Assembly: GCA_941918925.1 (NCBI GenBank) | Contig: OW799235.1 | Location: 20,158,701-20,222,700 of the forward strand | Direction of reading: 5' to 3' | DNA from: Phyto melanocephala | Taxonomy: Eukaryota > Arthropoda > Insecta > Diptera > Rhinophoridae | Length of the DNA: 64,000 bases | Part shown: one piece after another, positions 1-10,690 of the stretch | Position numbering within the stretch: position 1 is the first letter of the stretch | Layout of the letters: every line of letters begins with the position of its first letter | Translations under genes and position numbers: made by a program | Notes under the pieces: generated by a model | The model's database searches: none | Told to the model about the DNA's origin: nothing | The model's input: the letters and a program-made list of their open reading frames with translations, nothing else

Positions 1-1671
1 TTTTGTCTATCTGCCTCCCTGAACTGAAATAGTTTAAAACTTACTAGATTGATTTTGATTAAACTTGGTATGGAGGTACCTGGATATCTGAATAAATATA
101 TTTGGTACTAGAATGTTGGTAAGAAATAACTAAATATACATACACGACAGAAGGACGAATTATACTAAGAACAATAACAGAATTTATCTAAAAAATTAAT
201 ACAATACAGAAATATTGTTGGAACCAGCAATGGGACCCGTATTTAACTAGGTTAAAAACAATATATGTATGTACATAATTGGAAACTTATAAATAAAGGG
301 ATTTTATATTTATATATATAAGTATATCTATGGCAATAAGCAAAAACTGCTGATGTCTGTTTAATCTTTTTCAAGAAAATCTGAAAGTCTTTGAGTGGAT
401 TTTTATAAATTAATTGTCTTCAAAAAAGACTATTATATAAATTCCGCACTATATTAATTTAAAAAAACGAATCGGGTTTCGTATATTTATTTAAACAATA
501 AGTTAAATTCATTTAAAATTTGTTGAAAAAATGTAGACAATAACTTAATTGAAAATTTGTTCAAAACAGTTGAAAATCGCCTGAGGTTGGTTTTAGATTG
601 TGGGATTGTATTGGTTTACTATCTCAATTTAAATAGAATGTGTCAAAAAAAAACTTTAAGATTTATTAAATGAAACCATCGCTCCCAATTCTAAAGGTTA
701 GATAAGTTTAGACTTGGACTGATAATAATTAAACCAAAAAGTATCTTATATTAACCCAGGTATCGAGACATTTTCATACCAATTTTTTTTATTTTTAATT
801 TATCTAGTAGTTCAGGAAGACAGAAAGACCGACCGATACAATTTATTCTAGTTTGTTAATGATCGGGTTAAACTGGAAAGTGGGGTAGTAAAAAAGACAT
901 GTTTTTTGTTTCTTATGATTTTTTCCCCAATTCAACTTTATAATCATTAGGCTTATTTAGATTTAATGTAAAACAAACATGAGCTGAAAAGGCCGTTGAA
1001 CAATGGTACAGACTGGTGGACGGACATAGCATATACAGTTTCAGATATATTAATTTAAGTAAATATAAATACTCAATCAAAGTTTTGCCACAATCGTATC
1101 ATTTTCGAAAAGTTGTTGTATTAGGAATATATGACAGGACCAAGAGTCGTTGTTGCAATCACAATAAAATTTAATTCTTTATATTAAGGGGAACTATGTA
1201 GCCAATATTAAAATTTTATTTTTAGGCATATGGGAGGTAGGCGTGTCCTTGCTTCGAATTTCACAAAAAATTAAATTTTAATTAACTATGACACTTGTTA
1301 ATAGCATGCTAATGTGCTTGTGCTTTATAGCATGCTCATGGGCTTGTAAAATTATTATGATTGCATATTTTAATTCTAAAACTAAATTGTTAAATTTTTT
1401 ACACATACATATATATATGTTAGATATAAATACTTTATGTGGAATAAAACCACAAAAAAATAATAACACAAATAAACCGTCATAGCAATATCTCCAGGAT
1501 ATAAACCAAATTATTACGAAAAACTTAATTTCCAGTAATTTTCAAAAAATTTCTTTTTAAATATAAACCATATACCTGCACATGTATATAAAACATACAT
1601 TCTCGTTTCATATACTAAGTATGTAAATATTATTAAAAAATCGGTTTATATTTTTCCTTAATACTATATTA
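1..1671. other. AT-rich non-coding DNA
   Basis: No supported gene. The stretch is AT-rich with short chance frames only. Around 1190-1250 a piece reading GGGAGGTAGGCGTGTCC resembles the GTGGGCGTG-bearing repeat family found at 2040-4057 and 22640-23160, so part of this is probably decayed repeat. Confidence 0.6.
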
Positions 1672-1866
1672 TTATAACACATTTAATTTTTCAAATTTTT
1701 CATTTATTTTTTTTTTTATTGTACACCCACCAGTGATTAAGACTTTTGGTGGACGACCCATAGTCTCAAAGTGAACAGAACGCTTTAAAAATTCTATTGC
1801 TTTTGGAGTTAAGCGATCTGTACTCACGGTGCTTTGCACCAAAGACTTTAAACACTTCCGAAACAT
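1672..1866 (-). CDS. Possible small ORF (64 aa), unrecognised
   Basis: An ATG at 1866 opens a 64-aa frame on the minus strand. It starts with a basic stretch (MFRKCLKSLVQS) and then runs through LTPKAIEFLKRSVHFETMGR. The first ~45 residues look more protein-like than the AT-driven frames around it, while the lysine-rich tail looks like read-through. A GTGTAC at about 1724-1729 (minus strand) could be a splice donor, which would make this a first exon. I recognise no family. It may equally be chance or a repeat remnant. Confidence 0.2.
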   Translation of the reverse strand: MFRKCLKSLVQSTVSTDRLTPKAIEFLKRSVHFETMGRPPKVLITGGCTIKKKINEKFEKLNVL

Positions 1867-2039
1867 TAATATATAACGATAGTAAAACTTTAAGGATGTT
1901 TCCAAAATTCAATATTTCGATAAGTTTTTTAACGTCTCAAAAAGGAAATTTAAACGACCGATGTGGACAAAGTTAAATATTAAACTAATTTCACTTTTAA
2001 TTTGAAATTTTAAATATTTTCTAACATCAACATCCAGAT

Positions 2040-4057
2040 TGTTTTGAGTTTTCATATTTGTGAGGGTATGGGTATGAGAACGTTATTCTTAATTTTTATA
2101 ATCAACACCAAAAAATAATGTGAGGGTATATTGATTTTGTTATTCCGCTTTTAACACAACGAAATATTTTTTTTAGACCCCATAAAGTATAAATTTTCTG
2201 AGAACTGATTTCATTTTAGGACGATCTAGCTTTTTCCGTCCTTCTGTTGAGAGCACGATAGAGCTCGAACCGATAAAAGTTAAGGGGATAAAATTTTTCC
2301 ATAATAATAGATCGCAATGCAATAGTAGTTAAAAAACAATGTCCTTCCTACATCGAATAAAATGCGATTGTGTGTAAAGGTGAATTCACCCATTTGTTCT
2401 GAACAAAATTTTTTCCGGAGAATAACATTTTTTACGATTCACCCATTTAAGAAAATTTGTCCGAAAAAACGAAGCTGCCATATAATATAAAAATGCAAAC
2501 AGTTGAACAAAGTGGCAGCACCGCTAGCAAACTATGTAAATAAATACAAAAGTAAATTATTTCATTAAAATATATGTGAAGAAAATGTCGGATAGAAGAA
2601 AACTAAAATTATTATTTTTAATTGAAGTGCGTAAAGTCAATTTGTTTGCAAAAGAAATTTATAAAAAAAAATCGAAAATAAAATGAATCGCAGTGAGAAA
2701 AACCCTGTTTGTATTATTTAAATTTGTATTTATTATTTAAATAATTATTTGTATTTGTATGAACTATTGCTCATGTCATACAAACATTCTCTTACTGGTT
2801 TTTTTTAATTCTTCAATTAATTTTTGAGCAATATTTTCATTAAATTCCATTTTAATTGTTAATTATCGGCAAAAACAATTTTTGTATAATAAATGTACTG
2901 CCACTGTGTGATGTGGCAACCAAATTAAATTTTCATGTAAATATTGAAAAAAGTGGCATCCCAATTCAGTTTCTTCTGAACAAGAATTAAAATTAAACCA
3001 ATTCAAGAAAAAACTTTCTGAACAAAATAATTTCTCTTTCTCTCAAAAGTAAAACATCAAACTCAATATAAAAAAAATTTGTTCTGAACTAAAATTTTAT
3101 GGGTGAATCCAGCTTAAGCATAGAGCGATAAAATTTCGTATGTATATTTCTCAGGTAAAAAAAATATATCTCCCTAAAAATTGCTCATATCTTTACGTTA
3201 CGAAAGAAGAATGTACGAATATTTTACGGTCAACTTAAAATTTAAAATGTAATAAAACTGACATTATTAAATGTACGTTACTGAAATTTTGCAAACCATG
3301 CTTTTTGGTCAAAAGACTTGTAATAACGGAAAAATATGGTGACACGCCCACCTCCCATACAACGCTTTATAATTTCTCTATGGACAAAAATTTTGGAGCA
3401 ATAAAGGACTTTATATTGAAATATCTAAGTTGAATTTATCAACAGAAACTACTTTAAGACACCTACTTTAATGCCCACTTTCCACATAATCTACTGTTAA
3501 TGAAATTTAAATACTAATAAAGCCCACAGAATTAGATGTATGATGATGAAATTTTGCATAAACACATTTCTCGTCAATATAAGTAGGTATAATTACAAGA
3601 AATTAAGGGGACACGCCCACTTCAGTGGCCACCTACCATATTAAATATTTATTTTATTTCAAATTCATATAATTTCTCTATGGAATAAAGAAGAATAAAG
3701 GACTTTATATTGAAATATCTAAGTTAAGTTCATCAACATAAATTATTTTGACACGCCTACTTTTACATCCACTTCTCACAAAAATTACTGCTCATAAAGT
3801 CTCACAGAATTAGATGTATGATGATGTAATTTTGCATATATACATTTTTCGTTCATATAAGTTCAATATACTTTGACACGCCTACTTTAACGCACATTTC
3901 TCACCTAATTTACTGTTAATGGACTTAAAAAGCTCATAAAATCGGCAGAATTATATATTTTCGATGATGAAATTTTGCATTCTGGTAAATTTAATTATAC
4001 CAGAAAAAAATGCGAATAGCACTTTAACGCCCACCTTCGATAAGTATAACGCTTTAC
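2040..4057 (-). repeat. Dispersed repeat with GTGGGCG tandem units, split by a TIR element
   Basis: Read on the minus strand, this matches 58190-58830 in the same order: units with GTGGGCG and 'AAGTCCTTTATT', then a block with CTCAGGAAATATA, then TCGGTTCGAGCTCTATCGTGC, then a tail ending near GGTGGGTATAAAA. Two to three ~290-bp imperfect units lie in 3310-4050. Related units occur at 22640-23160. It is non-coding and looks like a non-autonomous element. The copy is interrupted at about 2379-3117 by another element. Confidence 0.6.
2379..3117. mobile_element. TIR element (MITE-like, ~740 bp) inside an older repeat
   Basis: The left end reads GGTGAATTCACCCAT; the right end, reverse-complemented, reads GCTGGATTCACCCAT. 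Both arms continue into a GTTCTGAACAAA-type stretch. Compared with the uninterrupted relative at 58440-58540, this block is an insertion between two matching halves. The flanks are TTTA and TTAA, so a decayed TTAA target duplication is possible but not proved. No transposase is visible. Confidence 0.55.
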
Positions 4058-4265
4058 CAAGGCATATTTATTCATCAGGTAATTGCAGTTCGGAGAGAAT
4101 TTTTTATTTATATTTTTTATATATGAAGTTTGACATTTGAAATAAATTATAAAAGAGAGAAAATTGTTTTTTATTTATGCATTTTGACAGCTGAAACTTA
4201 AAATAAGTGTTGAAAAAAATAATCAGCTGGCGAATCAAGAGTACCTGATGAATAAATATGCCTTG
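4058..4265. mobile_element. 208-bp MITE with 24-bp perfect TIRs and 8-bp TSD
   Basis: Starts CAAGGCATATTTATTC and ends with the exact inverse; 24 bases at each end are perfect inverted repeats. The 8 bases before it and the 8 bases after it are both CGCTTTAC, a perfect target duplication. An 8-bp duplication fits hAT or P superfamilies. The TIR shares the spaced pattern CA.GG..TA.TTA..CAT.AGGT with the CATGGTG elements at 35984 and 60790, so I favour P-like. Non-coding. Confidence 0.85.
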
Positions 4266-4979
4266 CGCTTTACATTAAATTTATATTATTTCCATATGGA
4301 CAAAAATTAAAAAAAATAAATCTGTAATGGATTATCTAATTTGAATTTAAACATAAATTTTATAATTTTAAAAGTAGGAGGTGCCATGCCCACACAAAGC
4401 TAATATTTTTTTTACTACCTGTGGGTACCAAATTTTACTCTTCAGTAAAGTAAAGCCAGTAGTATCAGTTTTAATATAAAATACTTAAATAATAGCAAAT
4501 TGAAGTTACACAAAATATGTGATACAAATTTTAGTATAAAGATATTATTCCATAGCGATTACTGTTTATAACAAAATAATAAATTTGTGCTATAAAAATA
4601 CACAAAATTGGTGGTGGGTATTAAAAATTCGGCACAGCCGAATATAGTGCTGATACTTGTTTTTCTTTTTGTTCTTGTTGTTTTTCTATATAGAACACGA
4701 CAATTGGCTGATGTTTGTTTCGTTCTATCGTCATCATTTATATTATTGCAAAAACTATCTTCTAAACGTGCAAACCAAGCAGACCGAGCAAATTGATGCC
4801 AACCGTTATACCCCCATGAAGAAGACACACACTCATTCATCAATTCATTCAACCATAAAAGATTAATTTATTTTACTATTTCATACAGCAAAGATCTGAT
4901 ATAATATCAGAGAGAAGACCGGCTCTATTTTATTACTTAATTGGAAAACATTCCATAATTAACAAGTTTTCATACAAAT
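4266..4979. other. Non-coding; short hairpin-family fragment at ~4605-4665
   Basis: No gene supported. At 4628-4642 TTCGGCACAGCCGAA is the hairpin that marks the start (minus strand) of a dispersed family seen also at 10650, 23510, 34860, 44500, 56450, 63400 and 63700. Only about 60 bp of that family are recognisable here. Confidence 0.55.
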
Positions 4980-5170
4980 CAAGGCATATTTATTCATCAG
5001 GTAATCACAGTTCGGGGAAATTTTTTTGAAATTTGAGATTTGAAATAAATGAGAGAAGAGAGAAAATTGTTTATTTATCTATGGAATTTGACAGCTGAAG
5101 TTTAAAATAAGTGAAGAAAGAAATAATCAACTCTTGCATCAAAACTATCTGATGAATATTTTTGCCTTAA
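4980..5170. mobile_element. Second CAAGGCAT-family MITE with 8-bp TSD
   Basis: Same ends as the element at 4058, more diverged at the right (TGATGAATATTTTTGCCTTAA). ATACAAAT lies directly before (4972-4979) and after (5171-5178), an 8-bp target duplication. Non-coding. Confidence 0.75.
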
Positions 5171-5458
5171 ATACAAATTTTATTTTAGTTTGATACTTTT
5201 ATAATGTATTTATATTTTTTAATAATCTCAGATTGCAAGTTGCGACATTCGATTTGAATTCTGTCAGAATTTCTTTATCTGTAACCAAGGCCTTAATCTA
5301 TAACAAGGAAAACTTTCATCGAATACAATTTCAATCTATGTAGTATATCGAATGCCGTTATTTTGTAATTAGGTTTTAATACTCGTTCTGTGAAACTATT
5401 GAATGAAATTTGTTTGCGTATCATATAATGAAATAAACCGATGCTTGCGCAATATATT

Positions 5459-5687
5459 GAAGATCTGGTGACAAGGCAAGAAGACATCAACACCCAAATT
5501 AGAAGGCGCAAAAAAAAACTGGCTGGGTCACACGCTCAGGAAGAACTATGACGAAATCTGTCGCACACTTCGAAACACTTGGCGAAGGACTATCTTGAAC
5601 TAAATCGGCAAATCTTTTAAAGAACTTAGATACTTAGCTTCAGACCAAAATAATTGGAGATTCTTTGTGAATAGCCTATGTTCCTAA
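5459..5687 (+). pseudogene. LINE (non-LTR retrotransposon) ORF2 C-terminal fragment, broken
   Basis: The frame starting near 5509 reads WLGHTLRKNYDEICRT, then NTWRRTILN, a stop, then FKELRYLASDQNNWRFF ending SLCS and a stop at 5685-5687. This is the typical C-terminus of insect non-LTR retrotransposon ORF2 proteins (IRRRKW.W.GHTLR ... WRR ... W). The upstream part (DINTQIRRRK) is in another frame, separated by an A-run. One stop and one frameshift show it is dead. Clade is not certain from so little. Confidence 0.75.
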
Positions 5688-6450
5688 TACGGCAATTAAT
5701 AATAAAAATATCATATAGTAGCTTAGATAAATAAAACCCAGCTTCATATTATCGGCATCGGTACAAATTTAAGTGACTAAAACCTTATAAAATCTATAGG
5801 ACGCAGTAAATAATTTTATCAAGAGAAACTTTAACTTTGTAAGGATGACTTTTGCAATTTACCAGTACCTGCGCCCGGCAAAAGGTTACAGCGAAGCCGA
5901 CGATTCGAATCAACAAAAGTTAAAATTCTCTGCTCCACACATTTATTGGAATGTTATTTAATATTTGAAAGCACAATGAATTTAACTGATACGAACTAAA
6001 AAGGACAAAAAAAAAATTAAATAACACCCAACGGGTAACATAATTTTAATCAACTAAATTTTTATTGTTTTCTCCTATAAAGTAATGCACAATCGAGATA
6101 CACCCTTTTTAAAATAGCTCCGAATTGGGGCCGTTTCTTATATATTTACGCCTTAGGGTAATTTTTATTAAAGCATTATTAATAGTATTAAAATTTTTTT
6201 AGTATTTTAGAAAACAATCAATTCAATTATGAATGAATTCATAAAATGAAAAATGCCTCAAAATTTTCTTGTTGTTGCTTTTAATGTAAAAAGTTGGAGG
6301 AGCTATTTTTCATTTTTATTGTATGATAAATTATTAATTTGATCCAATTTTTATTTAGTCGTTATTTTTGAATTATTTGGGTAATTTTTTATTATATTTT
6401 ATTTTTGAGTAAATTTTCTCCTTCCTTAAAATATCACCAATATGAAATAC
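5688..6450. other. AT-rich non-coding DNA
   Basis: No gene seen. A piece near 6255-6300 (CTTTTAATGTAAAAAGTTGGAGG) has a diverged partner at 8240-8300, suggesting old repeat sequence on both sides of the hAT-like element. Confidence 0.5.
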
Positions 6451-6458
6451 GTATATAC

Positions 6459-7704
6459 TAGGGTGATCGATTATTCGACATTTTTAAGAAACCGGTTTTC
6501 GAATAGTTTAAAAATTAAAATTAAAGAAAAAACCGGTTGCTTTTTTGAAAATTTAGAAAAAACGGTTAACCGGTCGAATACATAAAATATAATTCTTTCT
6601 TATACCCATGACAGAGATACATATATAGGTATATTATAAACTAGTTTGTTCTATGGTTTAATTGCATTTTAAGTTGACACACATTCAATGGCGTTATTAT
6701 AAAATGCCGTTATTTAAAATAAAGATGTTAAAGGACAGACACTTTTTACCTAAAAGTGACCGAAAAGTTAAATTTATTATATTATAATTTAAAAATGCCA
6801 TTGTTTCTCCACATGAAACAAAATATGGCAACTAAATTGTGATTTATATTTCTTTTTTACTTCGACCTTTTTAATTTTTGTTATTTTAAGTTTTAATTTT
6901 GTTATATTAGTGACAAAAAACAGTAAATAAATAATCCAAAATGTTATTTCGTTGTGTAAAATTTTTTAAGAACTAAATTAATTTGTTAAAAGTAATCGGT
7001 TTTGCTCTGGTACTGCCATATTAAAAAAAAAAAATTTACAAGAAGGTTGTAATAATGAAAAATATTAAAAAATCACTTCACTGCTCACTGTAGTCAAATT
7101 TACCTTTTACTAACATTAACTTTGTAGGCAAGTTGTAATAATTACCCTTTTTGTGCCAAGCTATCAGTATACAAGTCATATGTTATCAGAGATATTAGTA
7201 AAGCTATGGGTAGCCTTTAGTACAAGTCGCTAGATTTCGCAGAAGCAAAATATTATGAAATTCGAAAATGAGATCAAGAAGTATTGTAAAGTACAATAAT
7301 TTGGTCAAAAAACTTAACTGAACAGCTGATTATTATAGCAAATTATAAGCGCAGCAATGTATAAAATACCTGCTCTCCATTTAAGACAAATAATAGTTAA
7401 CCTAATAATTTTTTTTTATTTTACATTTGTTTTTGAAACAACAAATAAATTTCTTACAATATTATGGAAGAGTATTTAATAAATTTGCTGATTTTTTTAA
7501 ATTTTTTGAGTAATAAATATAGTATGGTACGTTTGGTTTCAAAGGTAAATTAATATAAAACTAAAAATGAAAAAAACCGGCTTTTGTGAGTGAAAAAACC
7601 GGTGTATTCGACATTCGAAAAATTAACATTTGGAAAAAACCGCAGGCTGAAAGTGTAAAAAACCCGGTTTTTCCACCAGTTGTGAAACCGAATCGATCAC
7701 CCTA
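6459..7704. mobile_element. hAT-like non-autonomous element, 1246 bp, 8-bp TSD
   Basis: Ends are TAGGGTGATCGATT and its inverse AATCGATCACCCTA. GTATATAC precedes (6451-6458) and follows (7705-7712): a perfect 8-bp target duplication. A TAGGG start plus 8-bp duplication is typical of hAT elements. Sub-terminal regions are packed with AACCGGTT-type motifs. No transposase ORF; the interior is AT-rich. A fragment with the same AACCGGTT motifs lies at 12948-13015. Confidence 0.8.
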
Positions 7705-7719
7705 GTATATACATACATA

Positions 7720-8235
7720 TTCGTTTCATTATCTTTATAATGACTTTATCCGCTTAAAAACATTGAAAAATTGAGTTTATGTACATATGGTTGTTAAAAA
7801 AAAATTGAAAAAACAAATAAAATAAAAAAATAAATACATAAATATAAAAAATAAAAAAATATTTGTTTGTCTTAACGGAGATTCGAACCTACGTTCGTCC
7901 AGTTTGTATTGGTGTGAAAAAACGTAGTGGTCTAGGTTTTTTCATCATATCTCAGTTGTTTATAGAGAGATTTTTCTGATTTTCAATATCGATCTGCTCC
8001 CGAGTATTTCTGATATTTTGGTATTTTACACGGTTCTTGGAAATGTCTGGGGGCTTAAAACAGTTGATTTCAACATACACACGGACAGACAAACAATACT
8101 TATTTATTCCCCTATTCAAAAGCTTTTAGAAAGTATATACTTAATGGGGTCGGAAATGAAAATTGTAGATATTTTACACGGAATGACAAACCTATATACT
8201 ATAACCTTACACTCACTGTGAAGAGCATAAAAAAC
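7720..8235 (+). repeat. Hairpin-family copy, 3' part, with tRNA-like stretch
   Basis: The end matches the family tail (GGGGTCGGAAATGAAAATTGTA, then ACGGAATGACAAACCTATATA). At 7875-7900 the minus strand reads GTAGGTTCGAATCTCC, resembling a tRNA T-arm/B box, beside an A/T-rich tail. The hairpin start is missing. Confidence 0.55.
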
Positions 8236-9514
8236 ACGAAAAATCACCCTAAAATTTTGTGTTGGTGCCTTTAATGTAAAAAAATTGAGGCCACTATACG
8301 TAACTCTAAAATATGAACCGCAAGTTAAGGGATAAAAAAGTTGTTGCTGTTGTAAACTGTGAGTTCATGCGTTAAATAGTTCGATGTGGTTTTTTAGTTC
8401 AATTTGATGAAATTAATTTAAAAGTTTTATGCTAATTTTGTTACTAGCGAATGCGTATCTTTTGTATATAAATTCTATGTTGTTGTCAAAGAAAAAAATT
8501 CTTTTTGTTGAAGATTTATTAATTTTTTAAACACGTGTATCGAAAACTGGGGGCCTGTCTTGACAGCACGTAAAAATGTATGTACATACACACACTAAAT
8601 TTTTCCTGAGTGTACGTACGAACATATATATATGCACGTATGTATGTATATATGCTTAGTAAACATAGCATGATACGTTATTCAACTTAGATTATTTGCT
8701 TAAAAATCTTACTCAAATTAATATCTTAAAGATCATGTAAGAATAATATTTTAGTAAAATAAGGGGCCCGTCCTCAAACTGCGTGAATGTTATATATGCA
8801 CATGTATAACATATATATTTACTTGCCTATTAATACATAAATATGTTGAATATATTATGAAATGATGTACGTAAATTATTAAAAAATTTTCCTTTAATAA
8901 CTAAGTATATACGTATGTGGATATGAACTTTCTACGTTAACATGGCATATTCATACGTTATTCAATTTTAAATGTGTGTTAAACGATTTGACATAGAATA
9001 TGTGAAAATAAATCTAAAAATATAGAAACAAAAGAATAATTATTATGGGCGTAATTAAACCATTCCGGGGGGATGGAATGCCCCCTCCAGTATTTGAAAA
9101 ACAAATACCAATTTGTATTTAATATATGTACATATAAAATTAACTCAGTTTAAGAATATGACCCCTTCAGAAAAATTTTTTTTTAAACTTTTGCCACTTC
9201 CAAAAAAAATATGTAGTTACGCCAATGAAAATAATACAGATTTTTTTGCTAATGTACTTAAATTATGTATTTTTTTATAAAATAAAAAATGTTACAAAAT
9301 GTTTCAACAATTTTCAATTAATGTCGATACTTGAATATTTAAATGCAATAGACAATTTAACAAAAAATGTATGTACGACATTTGAATTTGTAAGTAAAAA
9401 AATTAAATGCATTTTTAAGTTAACAAATATTTCTTTTTTTATTTTTAAATATTTTTTATTGTATCTTTTTTATAAAATCTCCATATGTTGTTGTTTTGTT
9501 AATATTTAATTAAT
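8236..9514. other. Non-coding; diverged direct repeat of ~200 bp
   Basis: No gene. 8540-8720 and 8760-8980 share GGGGCC(T/C)GTC, a run of ATGTATATATG, then CATACGTTATTCAA/CATGATACGTTATTCAA, indicating an old tandem duplication. The rest is AT-rich. Confidence 0.45.
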
Positions 9515-9753
9515 CGGCCATGTCATGGAAAACGAAATCATGTGAAATTGAAATCGACGAATATTTTCAATTAAATTTTTGTAAAAATGGACGCAGCTTT
9601 TCCTGATTTCAAAAGTAGTTTAAGTATAGGAAGGTGGTCTTGAAACTATGAAGTATATGAAAGGAGATATTTTTATGAACTTTGAATACGGGAGAATTTT
9701 TAAAATTTGATCGATTTCAATTTCACGTGATTTCGATTTCCATGACATGGCCG
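9515..9753. mobile_element. 239-bp MITE with ~38-bp inverted ends
   Basis: The left end CGGCCATGTCATGGAA and the following ~25 bases recur inverted at 9716-9753 with few mismatches. The flanks are AT-rich (TTAAT-like), so the target duplication is ambiguous. Non-coding. Confidence 0.7.
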
Positions 9754-9889
9754 AATAATTAAAGATATGCACAACGGAACGAGTCCGTCTTGCCTTCGGA
9801 AAAAACTAAAAAAAAACATTTTTAGAAACGAAACTTTTAGAAGGACCATTTGTTCTTGCCCTCCTTGTATGATGACTCAAATTTTTCAA

Positions 9890-10690
9890 GAATTTGGAAA
9901 CGGGCTTATTTCTACCACAAAAATAAAAATTGTACAGCCCTAGGATAATTTATAGACACGGTTATTATTAATTATAAATTTAATATGCCTCTGGAGATTT
10001 TAGACAAATGGGTCACTAACCGGCAAAGTTATACGCAAAAATTATTTGAAAAAATTTATATATAATAATAAAAAAAATATAAACTCCTAAATAATTTTCG
10101 ATCACGTTTAGGATACAAAATTATAAGCCGTAATCATAAAAATTATTTCTAAGAAAAACTAACAAATCAGTTTAAAACCAACTGAGATATAAGCACCAAA
10201 GTACAACTGCTTCGGTGTTTTTCCTAAAATTTACAAACGAAAATAGATATCTAATATCTCAGTTTCCATATAAACAAGAGATCGAATATGGGGTTTAAAT
10301 AAAAAGGGCTTGAGTAATAAAATATAGTTAGATATAAAAAGAAAAAAAATCAAGATGGCGTCCTAGATTAAATGGCGAATATAAGAGTCAAAAACAGTAG
10401 TTACGACTTTGTCCCTTTTAATCTCAACAATATTAGCGCTCGGCCAGTACAATGTAGTAAGCCATAAAATCCAAGATTGCGTCTGAAACAAAATGGCGGA
10501 GCGAATTTTTTAAGCCCAACAATATGGATATTAAATGAAAGGTCTTGACTAGTAGAAAATAGCGTATTGCATGAAATCTAAAATCTAGGCGAAGCTACGA
10601 TGTGGTCATTATATCTATGTATGTACATGTCGACGAAGGGTATTATCAGATTCAACATGGCCGAATATAGCACTCTTACATTGTTAAGCT
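9890..10690 (-). repeat. Hairpin-family repeat, minus orientation
   Basis: Minus-strand copy. Its start (near 10685) carries TTCAACATGGCCGAA, a decayed form of the TTCGGCCATGCCGAA hairpin, followed by GATAATACCCTTCG. The body has 'AATGGCG' and 'CATTTGATATCCATATTG'-like units shared with 23190-23550, 34845-35830, 44470-45414 and 47300-47950. No coding capacity. Confidence 0.6.
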
